From Pachyseris speciosa (lineage: Eukaryota > Cnidaria > Anthozoa > Scleractinia > Pachyseridae): 64,000 nt of DNA. Numbering within the stretch: position 1 is the stretch's first letter; each line of letters starts with the position of its first letter. The DNA is taken from the NCBI GenBank assembly GCA_016490735.1, contig JAEMWC010000102.1:1-64000 (forward strand), read 5' to 3'. The notes below the pieces were generated by a model, which was not told the origin of the DNA, searched no databases, and worked only from the letters and a program-made list of their open reading frames with translations. The translations under genes were made by a program, and so were the position numbers. This document shows, piece by piece, positions 25,089-35,712 of this stretch.

Positions 25089-25466
25089 AACCCACGTTTA
25101 TAAAGCTTCCGTGTAGTTTTTACAGCCTGTTTACTCGTACCTTTTGATGCCTATGCGATGTTTGTGGCCAGCAGCTCATTCACGCAATTAAAAAAGAAAA
25201 AAGGCAAGAGACTTCAGGTGTCCTGGTCAGGTTCTCGTCGGAAATTCTATGCCACTTAATGTATGAACAAGAACATTTCAGGCTCAAAACATGAAAAAAA
25301 AAATGTGTGTGGGTTCAATTTAAATTAAATTCTGCGCACGCTTGGTTTTTGGCTTGGAGTAAGCGCTTTTTAAAAAAAATTTCCACTAAGAGTTTGGGAA
25401 ACAAACTGACGACCTATCACCTTATCATACGTCACCTTGATTATTATTGCTCTTGTAAACATCATA
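25089..25466. other. intergenic, nothing recognised
   Basis: No gene, known repeat or clear structure is visible here. Confidence 0.4.
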
Positions 25467-25914
25467 CAGGGGCACCCAACGACAAGTTTCGGTAGATATC
25501 TGTTTGGTGGAGGGTTATTCGCCTTGTGCTTTCGGCCTCGATTAAAGAGTGCACCCGGATTTTCGTAACTAAAACGTGGCCTACAAGATTCACAATTAAG
25601 AAGTCATAGCCCCTGAGGTTTTCGAAAAGGTCGTAATTACAGTTTTTGGCAGTCAAAAACGTCAACTAGCATTTTCGGAAAGAAAATAGTTCCCTGGAAA
25701 GTTCGTGGAAAGTTCATTTCAGCTTGCATTTTCTCAAAGGAAAATTTTTTCCTTAACATTTTCGGGCAACTAACATTTCAGCTAGGGAATCCGAACAGAT
25801 GAATTTCTTCTACCTTATGAAACCATCACTTTAAACAGACGTCAAACACCGTAAGGTACTTAAAAATGTGCCTTTCTACAGCTTTTGGTTGACTTGGCTT
25901 GTTGGGTACCCCTG
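25467..25914. mobile_element. CAGGGG-ended MITE, copy 1 (hAT-like termini, 6-bp duplication)
   Basis: The left end CAGGGGCACCCAACGACAAG and the right end (minus strand CAGGGGTACCCAACAAGCC) are inverted repeats. ATCATA stands directly outside both ends (25461-25466, 25915-25920). It has no transposase. Two further copies lie at 32146-32599 (same orientation) and 34570-35002 (inverted). Confidence 0.82.
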
Positions 25915-26934
25915 ATCATACAAGCAAATAGACGACTGAAGTCTTTAAAGGTCAAATGAACCAAAATTTCGAAACCTTTTCTTCGTGTCATTTCAAAGTG
26001 AACAAACACTAAAAAGGACTACTTGAATACAAAATCACGTATAAATTGTCCTATCTGAGCTTTTAAGAGGGCAAAACAACTGGGAGTACGGAAATATCCG
26101 AAGAACAAACGAAAACGTTTCTGAAATGGCCGCGCGCTTCACATGAAAGGAATGGAAACAAGCACGTGTTGTTGTGACGTCACTATTGGCAAGTAGATGA
26201 GGAGCTCGATCAATGCTGTAAGTATTCTGTGCGATCTGTCGTAAAGTTCTTCGTTTTAACCTTTCGTTCTCTCTTGGAAAAAGGCCGAGGAAGTCAAACA
26301 TGTGGTTTTAACGTAGAGCCGTATTAGTATGAACTAATTAATGGCAACAGAATCGTATGCTGGAACCTCCGATGACTCGTCCGAGATGTAAACAAGGACC
26401 GATTTAGTCAAGTAGATTGGTGAGCGTTTGTTTACTCAATATACTGTAAAAGGTCGCCTTAGAATGGTCAATAAATACGTTGGAATCGCCTTTGAAGCAT
26501 TTGTTTTGTTCTCTGTGGTGTTTAATTGTATTTTTGATGTATACTGTGAACCATACTTCCATACTTCCATGCAATGCTGTTGTTTTGATCAGCGTTTCTC
26601 CTTTATTAATATTCACCATACTATGAAAAGGTCGCCGTAGAATTACAACTTCATGCTGTTCGCTTTCATTTCACGCATTTTATCTGCTCCCTGTGTTTTT
26701 TTTGTACATTTTCACTGTTTATTGTTATGCAATACCATAATTTCCATGCAGCTGTTTTTGTGAGTCCGATTTCATTCCGATGACACTGCGTGAACAATCC
26801 CAAAGGCTAGATAATATGTACAGTCATTGTAACAGGGGTATCCGTGTAATTGACAAAATGCCAGTAATTAAGTCTTATATGCTTTTTTAATGAAATGTTT
26901 ACTTTTCTTTACAATCTTAACTTGAGCTTAAAAT

Positions 26935-27160
26935 GCGGGTGCATTTGTGGAAACTGTGTGCCCATGCAAACTGGGCAGGAAAGTGGCTGCTGTCGTGAAA
27001 TCTCAGCAATGAAGTCATCTGATAAGATATCACATTCCATGTCCTGTATTACTGAGAATGAGAATTTTACTGCTGTGCGCACAAATGCAGCTGTTATTTA
27101 GATAACTTATAACCAGTATCTAGAGAATGAAGGCCGGATTGATAATGAGCCACTAAATGG
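26935..27160 (+). pseudogene. P2X7-ballast-like zinc-binding domain remnant
   Basis: The frame reads KCGCICGNCVPMQTGQESGC followed by CREISAM, then ISHSMSCITENENFTAV, an in-frame TAG at 27099-27101, then QYLENEGRIDNEPLN up to a GTATGT donor-like site at 27161. The CxCGxCxxMxTxxExxCC pattern and the following CITxxxxF match my knowledge of the C-terminal ballast domain of P2X7 receptors and its many stand-alone invertebrate relatives. The premature stop and the missing second half (the AYRQ segment) indicate a pseudogene. Confidence 0.6.
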
Positions 27161-27891
27161 GTATGTATATGTATGCTTGTAAACGTTGTCATATTTTTGG
27201 TCAGCCCATCGCCAACATAAGTATGTGTGTCTGGAAAAAGTTTCTGATTTTAGGTAATGCATGAATTATGTGGGATTGTTGTGAGGAGGTCACCTACAGT
27301 TGGTTTATGTCAGTATCAAAATGGCAAGGGAAAGAGCATAGTCATAATGTGGTCTAGAAATGAGCAAGCTTGTGAATGGGTGGGCTGCACACTGAGGCTA
27401 AACATCTGATCTCATGGCCATTCCCAACCTCCCTGAAAGTTTTCCATTTGGTATATATTCTTTTATTATACCTTTATGTATCATTTCACTACTTGCAATA
27501 ACTTGCATGATGTACATTTAACATAATTCATTGTCCCATAACCTCCATCCAATCTAGATGTGGTTATATCATACCACCAAAACTGCTGCCAAAACAAATC
27601 AAGTATTCCTTTAGGATAAAAACTCTTAGATGATAAATTATTATGTCCTTTGACTGTAAAATGAAATATTATATACCTCCAGAGGGTATATAACTCATGC
27701 CACTAACAATTTTATGAACCAAATGAGGATAAAGTTTGAAAATTTTGTCACCCAAGGTTTCAGAGTATGTTTTTCCTCTTTTCTGTCAGTACATACAGAT
27801 ATGTTGCCAAAAGGCAATATACCTATTGGATACATGAGAAGCTGTCATCTTGTTTGGTAAAAACAAATAGAGAGAGGTTTCCACATGAAAA

Positions 27892-28300
27892 TACCGTAGT
27901 TTTTCGGTTATAACGCGCACTCGGCTATAAAACGCACCCCCAACTCAGTAACACTTGGTAAAATGACGCACCATAAACTGAAAGTAACTTAAGAAGGAAA
28001 TACATGTGGAGCGAGAACGAAGTTGTAGTAAACAAGAACAAAAATCCGTGTATAAATATGCAGCCAAAAAAGTAGAGGGAACACATTTTATCAAGTTTAT
28101 TTACTTGTGACCTACGAAATAACCAAACGTTTGTAAACAAAGCAAGAACGTTGCATCCTGATTCCATTCAAGCGAAATTGTCACATGCGCGGGCGAATAA
28201 AACTAAAGCTGATTCACTTGTTTATTCAATGGCGTAAATTGTCAAACACTAGCGACGGGAACGCTCGAGGTAACTGACCACAAATGTCAGTGCACAAAAA
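27892..28300. mobile_element. one end of a DNA transposon, nested in the Kolobok-like element
   Basis: The segment begins TACCGTAGTTTTTCGGTTAT and continues with alternating AACGCGCAC and AAACGCACC motifs, a terminal pattern I associate with TIR transposons. I did not find a matching inverted end, so the right boundary is a guess. Confidence 0.35.
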
Positions 28301-28999
28301 TGGATGGATGGACGAAGGTTTGTTTAATTTCTTTAGAAAAAAAAAACAGTTTACATTTCTCGCAATGGAAGTGTTTGCGATGTTAGCACTGTAACTTAAG
28401 TATCACATTACAGAGCACCTGCTTTTAAGCACACCCAATATGCAAAAACGGCTTTGTTTTGAAAATACTCGCGATGTTCTTTTATCTCGCATTACCAGTT
28501 TTGAACAAGTTGAATTGAAGTTCTGCTTGCCGATATATCGTACACTAAGGCGACAAAATTAATTTTCAATTTGGAGCAATTACCTAGCTTTCGGCTTATA
28601 AATCTGAGACAACTTGTTCCTGTGAGGTAAAACTCCGATCTAGGTTAGCATAGGAAGAGGACACACAGTTACTCCGCTTTCTAGGACATTATTATCCAAC
28701 CACTAAGATCATCCTCCTCGAATGTAAACAAGCGCTTACTTTGCCGAAAGGATGCGCAGTAAAAGGCTCTGGCCAAATATATTTACGGCTACTGTACATA
28801 CGTAAATTCGATTTGTACGTCACTGATAAGGATGTCAATGGTTTGCACGGACAGCTCTTCACATCCCAGCAAACTTAATACAAGATCGAATTACGAGAGA
28901 GAGCAAAAGGATCACTCTGCATCCAGCTATTTCAAACAAGATGGAAAATGTCTACTTCTAACTTTCTGCGTTTTCCAAACGCTGAACGAATAGATCAGG

Positions 29000-29360
29000 A
29001 ATTGCCGCTTGAAGTCGTCCCGTTATTCGGCGGGCTAGAATTGTTGTCGGTTTTGCTTCTTTTCTGGCCAATTTTTGTTTCGGATTCCACGTTTTTATTC
29101 TTGAAAAAAGGTGGCACGGCATCATCTTTCAAGTAAATATAAGTCCTCGTGGCTTTAAAGCTGGAACGAACGAACTCCTTGCCACGAGATTTTGTTTGAA
29201 GCTGTGTGGTGTGAAATGTAAAATGGTCTGCACATGCGATTCCCTCTTCAGTCTTATGAGCCATTCCTTCCGTAGTTTTGGGTCATGAGGAAACTTGAAA
29301 ATACTTACTTTACACTTGGAATTGTTGCTGCAGTTTATTGCAGCACAAAACACAATGCTT
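29000..29360 (-). pseudogene. THAP zinc-finger domain remnant
   Basis: The minus strand reads FCAAINCSNNSKCKVSIFKF, then PHDPKLRKEWLIRLKRE, after which the frame shifts to give CADHF, KEFVRSSFKATRTYIY and LKDDAVPPFF. The C-x4-C ... C-x2-H zinc ligands, the F-x-F-P core, the conserved W and the AVPxxF ending are the THAP signature. The frameshift (or a short deletion) falls between the tryptophan helix and CADHF, and no ATG precedes the first cysteine, so the gene is dead. It is the presumed N-terminus of the Kolobok-like transposase. Confidence 0.8.
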
Positions 29361-29656
29361 TCCGCTAAGAAAACGACACTAACACTCACTTGTAGTTTTT
29401 AATGTTCCCGCAATTTTTCAGCTCGCCAACAGTGACGTCACGACTGTTAATTCCGACAAATTCCCGACAATTGACCCGACCGCTCTACGAATATGAAAGC
29501 CAAAACGAAGCACTTTTCAGCCTCCAATATCTCTGGGATACAATACCCGATCACTCTGAAACTCCAGAATATGTTTATTTCTTACTTAAGCTACAAAATT
29601 CAATAAAAATTGACTTCAGAAAAAAACTTTGAAATTTCGGTTCATTTGACCTTTAA

Positions 29657-30451
29657 GAGTTTTACAGTTACGGTCCATGCTTAGCTATTCATATTATTAA
29701 ATTTAAGATCCGTACTCGTTATTAATCAATCGACCGTAGTTGATTAGAATAAGCACGTACGACGTAGCGTAAGCAAGTACAATATTATATGTAATCACTT
29801 GAAATTGCTAAGCTTATAGTTAGAAAATTAAACCCATTACAATTTTTGACTTACAGTGACGTAGAAAGTTGCGCAAGATAATAGGAACAGTAAACAAACA
29901 GTTCTGTTTCCCTCGAGTATTTTAGAATCAAGCAAACGTGATATTCTCTTATGAGTTGCTTGCCTAGAAGTCTTCGCTTTGATCCAGTCAAGCAGGCTTC
30001 CATCTAAATGTAACCTTTAATTTTGGTTGTAGTCAAGTGATCATCAATACCGTTTATTTGAATTCGCCTCACGTTTACACTGATGGCTGGTGTTCTGGCC
30101 TCAGCTTCTAACACCGGAGTGACATGGGCATGTGCAGTTGTGCAGTTAGTGTACGTCACCGCCGCTGCTGACCTTGGCAATTCGGCGTTGCTATACATTT
30201 GATATTATGAAAATGCAGTGGTTGTATACGTAAAATCAGGCAAATACTAACCAATATAAGGTTAGAAATATTTGGCAACCTATTTCCAATTTTATTGCCA
30301 TAGTTGATTTGTACTGAAACGATGCTTCTATTCCGGATGGTTTCAAATCAATTGAACTTCAAATCTTAAGACGACAAGTCATAGACGGGACGAAAAAAAA
30401 AAAAAAAAAATTGGCGGACGCAAATTTGAATGGCTCGCCGATTGCGATCAT
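29657..30451. other. intergenic, nothing recognised
   Basis: AT-rich with no coding signal. A homopolymer A run lies near 30393-30410. Confidence 0.35.
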
Positions 30452-30455
30452 TTAA

Positions 30456-30883
30456 AGCCTGGTTTCCATATGATCGTCCGGATCGTCCCGATCGTCCCAG
30501 TCGTTTCCAAAAATTTCGAAACGATCGGGACGACTGAGACGATTGCTGGTTTCCATATGATCGTCTCGATCGCTTCAAATACTTGTTTTCTGCCGCCATT
30601 TTGAAATGGAGCAAGAGTGATGACTTCTGGGATAGCCTTCGATCGTCCTGATCGTCTCAGTCGTCTGAGAGCGTTTCCATATGATCGCTTCAAAATTTAC
30701 ACGATCGTCCCGATCGTCCGGATAGAACTCAATTCTATCCAAGCGATCGAGGTCGTCTCAGTCGTCCGGGTCGTTTGCGATCGTCTGGGTAGCGTTTCCA
30801 TATGATCGCCCCGATCGTCTGAACATTTTGTGAGACAACTGGGACGATCTGGACGATCCGGACGATCATATGGAAACCAGGCT
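30456..30883. mobile_element. GATCGTC-rich foldback MITE (PIF/Harbinger-like)
   Basis: AGCCTGGTTTCCATATGATC at the left is exactly mirrored at the right, and TAA is repeated at both ends (30453-30455, 30884-30886), consistent with a 3-bp Harbinger-type duplication. The whole interior is built of GATCGTCC/GGACGATC words, so long stretches are self-complementary. A relative lies at 37608-37812. Confidence 0.75.
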
Positions 30884-30886
30884 TAA

Positions 30887-32037
30887 GTGGGCTATCTCAC
30901 GTTACTATTATATTTAAATTTTTTCTAGACATCTTCAAGTGAAACGCAAAGCAAATTATGTAACTTTTTTTGTTTTTACCTGCCTCTGTACATGTCGAGC
31001 GAGGAGATGATTAACTGTTCTTCTGTTTTATCCAAAATACAAAGCAATCCAAGCTTACCATGACTTACTTATCACATTAGCTACATCGACGTTGTTTTTA
31101 TTTGTAGAATTTCTGTTTTGTTATGTAATTGCAAGTTTTTATAATGAAATAGGAAACGAGCACGGAAACGGTAGGGTCTAATTTTGTTTCCGTGAAACTT
31201 TAAATGAAATACTGTTAATTTTCTTATTTTACCTTTGCACGTAATTAGTTAGCCCTGCATATTTTAGAAATCAAATTTACGTGCTGAATATTGCTTGTTC
31301 CGAATACTCCATTCACGGCATGCCTCAAGACCTATAGGCGGGCTTCTATCTAGTCCAACGCATTTTTTTTCACCGTAAAAAGGATTGCTTATGTGGGTTC
31401 GACTCAAAGGGAAACACTTTAATTTGTCTTTGAAAACTGGACTACTGGATTTTTAAACCAGAGGAGGCAATTTACCAGTCTTTTTGATTGTCGCTGTGCC
31501 CCGAATCAAAATTGATGAATTTGATTGGTTATGCGTTTTTCCTTGTTAATTTTAAAGAACAATTTATTATATGTACCACATGACGTGCTTCGTACGGTAG
31601 AGAAAGTGACCAAATGCGCTCAGAATGGCAATTTACTTGGCGTCCACTGAGAAAATTGCTTTGACTTTTAATTAAAAATGGATATTAATTAAAGCTTTCT
31701 TGACAGACCGATCTATATGAGCACGTAGTTACTGTCATTTCGCTTTAGGATCGGCAGAGATTTTTTAACCCAATCAGGATGTTTCACTGAGCGTTTGTGT
31801 TCTACTTTTGTCTCTCAAGTAAGAAAATAATTCACGACAACGGAGATAAACCACTAACCCACATGAAGGAAAAAAGTCTCCGAACGTGACTTCAAAGTTG
31901 TGTGCTGCTTTAGCATGGTTATTGACGTTGCCGTTGTAGTAAATAAAGACCCCACGGGCAAGATATTAAGTTGTTGACCGGTTATCGCACAGTCTTTGTA
32001 GTAAATAAAGACTCGTTGCTAGTTAAGCTCCACTTTT
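30887..32037. other. intergenic, nothing recognised
   Basis: No coding segment is visible. A short duplicated phrase (GTAGTAAATAAAGAC) occurs twice, near 31938 and 31999. Confidence 0.35.
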
Positions 32038-32703
32038 CAATAGACCTTTTTAGCTTCAGTTGTAGATTTTGTTTTCCCAATGTAGACCATGTGATCTTCC
32101 CAAGGGGATTTCCCTTTTGTCTTTTCATAAATTATGCGTACATATCAGGGGCACTCCACGACAAGTTTCGGTAGATATCTGTTCGGTGGAGGGTTATTCG
32201 CCTTGTGCTTTCGGCCTCGATTAAAGAGTGCACTCGGATTTTCGTAACTAAAACGTGGCCTACAAGATTCACAATTGAGAAATCATAGCCCCTGAGGTTT
32301 TCGAAAAGGTCGTAATTACTGTTTTTGGCAGTCAAAAACGTCAACTAGCATTTTCGGAAAGAAAATACTTCTCTAGAAAGTTCGTGGAAAGTTCATTTCA
32401 GCTTGCATTTTCTCAAAGGAAAATTTTTTCCTTAACATTTTCGGGCAACTAAAATTTCGAATTCAGCTAGGGAATCCGAACAGATGAATTTCTTCTACCT
32501 TATGAAACCATCACTTTAAACAGACGTCAAACACCGTAAGGTACTTAAAAATATCCCTTTCTACAGCTTTTGGTTGACTTGGCTCGTTGGGTACCCCTGA
32601 GATATGCACGTGAATAAGGCGAAATTTCAAAGAATCAGTTCTCCTGGGTAACATCACGTGACCTACGTTGGGAAAACAAAACATGTCAGCTAAAAAGGTC
32701 TAT
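32038..32703. mobile_element. TIR element interrupted by the CAGGGG MITE copy 2
   Basis: The left end AATAGACCTTTTTAGCTTCA and the right end (minus strand AATAGACCTTTTTAGCTGAC) are inverted repeats, and both continue through GTTTTGTTTTCCCAA. The central part is occupied by the second CAGGGG MITE (32146-32599), so this older element was split by a younger one. Confidence 0.7.
32146..32599. mobile_element. CAGGGG-ended MITE, copy 2
   Basis: Same family and orientation as 25467-25914, about 454 bp, ends CAGGGGCACTCC and GGGTACCCCTG. The flanks are ACATAT and AGATAT, a 6-bp duplication with one mismatch. Its internal sequence matches copy 1 closely, with a few substitutions and a small insertion. 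Confidence 0.82.
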
Positions 32704-32842
32704 TATTGATCAGTTGTAGGACAATTCTTTCAGTGAGACTCCAGATGCACGTGACCTACGTTGGGAAAACAAAACATGTCAGCTAAAAAGGTCTATTATT
32801 GCGGATCAGTTGTAGGACAATTCTTTCAGTGAGACTCCAGAC
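32655..32842. repeat. tandem duplication of a transposon end (93-bp unit)
   Basis: The segment starting CACGTGACCTACGTTGGGAA at 32655 is repeated from 32748 with one 3-bp insertion (CGG). The unit spans the right terminus of the 32038-32703 element plus adjoining DNA. Confidence 0.8.
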
Positions 32843-34233
32843 GCACAGAGGCAACAGATCTAGAACTGCTACATATAAACAAACAAATAACTAATAAACA
32901 AATAAATAATGAAAAAAAATCAATAATTGAATAATTGCCTAACGGGGATATTCAGCGCTTCCACTGATTTAGTGCGTATTTTGGACAGAACATTTCCCGG
33001 AATCGTCTTTCCCTTTCTACCATCTGTACGTGAGACAAATCAACTCGAGTAATTTACATAAAACAGCTCCATGAGGTCAAGGCTGAATGATTCGGTCCGC
33101 AGGCTGTCATAGGTAGTTTTGTAAGATTATTTTACGTCATGGACTGCACGCGCGTTTTTGTACGTGCTAATAGTCAAGTCAAACAGATGTGCTCTTTTGA
33201 TTGTTTTCTTTCGCTTTCGTCTGCACAAAATTGTCGAAAAATTTGCAGCAAAAAAATTTCGTTGAGTGTACCGGCTTTTCAAAATTTTCAGGATTTCAAC
33301 TTTAGAGGAATACAAACGTGAACAGATGACTGTGCTAACGGTAAAATAATGTCCGAGTTTAGAAAAAAGAAAAGAACCGATTGATCAATCAGTCTACCGG
33401 CCATTCTGCAATCATGATGAAACTAAGAACGAAAGTTGTTGAAACAAACATCCAGAGTAGAGATATCAACTATAAAGACTAGCAAACCTTTCTCATTAAA
33501 AATTAATTTTCTGCAATTGCCTTTCGCTTTCCGACGTTGCCATTATTTGGTTTTCCTGAAAAAAATGGTTCCCAAAGAGACCAAAAGAAAAAAATTCTAA
33601 GTCGAGCGCATGAAAACTGAGAAGGTGTGAAAAGCAACCTGAAAATAAAAAACGAAGGAGAAAATGATCCAAAACAAATATTTAGATTTTAAATTGTGAA
33701 ACCAGACAAGCAAAATGTGGATCTTGTAATGCTTTGTGGCCGGTCCGGGACATAATGATGCAGAAATTAAATCGGCGCGAAAATAATCAATAGAACGCAT
33801 CTATTATCAACAGTTCTACCTAATCTCTATCCATAAGCAAAAACTGTTTTTAAGGCAAATATATTTCCCACCAAAAAAACTGAACTTTGAAAACTTACCG
33901 TCTTGCCTCTTTCGTCGTGCTTCGAATTTAGATCGACGTAGAATGTACTGGTGATAGCAAGGTGAAAATGTTTAAATGAATCGAAAGCAGCATTCCTTGA
34001 TTTTGCATGGCAACCAGATTGTTGCTAGGGAAGTTTTGAATTTGTTAACGTTCCCTCGTTGAAGGAGAAAATTATATCCATTTTTAGAATGACTATAAAA
34101 ACTAAACTACGCAACCCAAAAATAGAGGTTCAGTTCCTTTTAATTAACTCTCCAAGGTAGCTGAAATTATAAATGAGTTATTTGGGTTGAAATAAAGGAG
34201 GACGAAAAATGATCGCCCCTTGAAGAAACTGAA
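32843..34233. other. intergenic, nothing recognised
   Basis: AT-rich sequence without a recognisable gene or full repeat. Open frames near 33127-33321 on both strands have no identifiable product. Confidence 0.35.
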
Positions 34234-34425
34234 GGGCCGTTTCTCGAAAGTCCCGTAAACTTTTCGGGCCCAAAAAGCTATTTCAAAAACTAAGATCCAT
34301 CTATTCTAAAAAGCTGGCCTTTAACTATGATTTCATGCCCGGAAACACGGTCTTCGTTTTTAAGATATGAAGGAAATTGTGGCACCCGAAATAGACCCGA
34401 AAAGTTTCCTGAGTTTCGAGAAACG
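34234..34425. mobile_element. 192-bp inverted-repeat MITE
   Basis: GGCCGTTTCTCGAAAGTCCC at the left is mirrored by the right end (minus strand GCGTTTCTCGAAACTCAGG). Pairing extends through AAACTTTTCGGG on both arms. Non-coding. Confidence 0.65.
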
Positions 34426-34569
34426 CACGCCAGGGCCGAGTTCTTCTTTCCGTTTTAGAAAATTATTTTTTGTAAGTCTTGAAGTTCGGGGTGTTTCAAG
34501 GGCCTTTAGAAATTAATTACACTAAATAATACTCCATGAATTCTCATTCGTCCTTAGGCCTGTGATTCA

Positions 34570-35002
34570 CAGGGGCAACCAACGAGCCAAATCAGCCAAA
34601 AGCTATAGAAAGACATTTTTTAAGGACCTTATCGGATGCTTGAAGTATGTTTAAAGTGATGTTTTCATTAGCTAGAAGAATTTCATCTGTTCGGATTTCT
34701 TAGCTGAAATTTTAATTGCCCGAAAATGTTAGGGAACAAAATCTTCCTTTGAGAAAATGCTAGCCGAAGTTTCTAGGGAACCTTTTTCCTTTCCGAAAAT
34801 ACTAGCTGACGTTTTTGACTTCCAGAAACACTAGTAACGACCTTTCCGAAAACTCAGGGACTGTGATTTCCACATTAGACGAATCTTTTAGGCTACGTTT
34901 TACTTATGAAAATCCGAGTACATTCTTAAATCGACGCTGAAAGTCTAAGGCGAACTATCCTCCACCGAACAGCCTACCGAAACTTGTCTTTGGGTGTCCC
35001 TG
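34570..35002. mobile_element. CAGGGG-ended MITE, copy 3 (inverted)
   Basis: Begins CAGGGGCAACCAACGAGCC and ends GTCTTTGGGTGTCCCTG. Its order is the reverse complement of copies 1 and 2. GATTCA lies directly outside both ends (34564-34569, 35003-35008). It is more diverged than the other two. Confidence 0.8.
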
Positions 35003-35613
35003 GATTCATTGAGGACAGACGCATTGGAGCTGAAGCTGTCAACAAGTAGGAAGTGCAGGAAATCAGAAAGCAATCCGGAAGTCGAGAGCTGTCTCTAAAT
35101 TGTAGATTCCATGTTCCTGTGCGCTTGTTCATGCAGAAATAGACCATAGACGTGGAAATAAAATCAGTGACGCACTAGCCTGTGGGTCCTCTGCCACTTT
35201 TCGTCGTTCGTACCAGATTTTGACGTCATCTGTGATCTATTATCGAACAGATCTAGACTCAGGGCAACATGGAATCTATTTGTTAATTTGTCTTAAAGAA
35301 ATCGCCTTTCAGCTAAAAATTGATTTCTAACATTTTACATAGCTATATATGTTTTTGTGCAATATGCTAAATTTTACGCGTAGTCCGTTGGTCAGAACTC
35401 TATCTATAATTAGTATACATCTACTAGCGTTCTATCACGAATGGCGTTCTCTGATTGGTTACGCTACTCGCTATCTATTCTGTGATGGCGAGTAGCGCGG
35501 GTTGTCAACAAAATGGCGCCCGCTTGTTCGCGTTTTCCAAGTCTCTGCGAGGACGATTTAGATAATTTACTTGTTTAATTTTGAACGACTAGAAGATTTA
35601 TAATAAAACACTG

Positions 35614-35712
35614 AATTAGATTGTTCGCCTTCGATTTCTATGCGTGATAGTTGATTCGGGCTGCGCCCTCATCAGCTATCACCGATAGAAATCTCGAGCT
35701 CATAATCTAATT
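35614..35712. repeat. long hairpin with hammerhead-like core
   Basis: The outer arms (AATTAGATT and AATCTAATT) and inner arms (GATTTCTATGCGTGATAG with CTATCACCGATAGAAATC) pair over most of 99 bases. On the minus strand the apex reads CTGATGAGGGCGCAGCCCGA followed by ATC, resembling the CUGAUGA-stem-GAAA core of hammerhead ribozymes, but with GAAT in place of GAAA and without a recognisable third stem. Confidence 0.6.

Larger units (their letters stand above)
25949..29652. mobile_element. Kolobok-like DNA transposon, 3.7 kb, degenerate
   Basis: The inverted termini are AGGTCAAATGAACCAAAATT at the left and AGGTCAAATGAACCGAAATT (minus strand) at the right. Both abut TTAA (25945-25948 and 29653-29656). 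TTAA duplication plus a THAP-domain transposase is the diagnostic combination of the Kolobok superfamily (established knowledge), and a THAP remnant lies near the right end on the minus strand. A P2X7-ballast-like fragment lies on the plus strand at 26935-27160. No intact transposase core is visible. Another element's end is probably nested at 27892. Confidence 0.75.
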
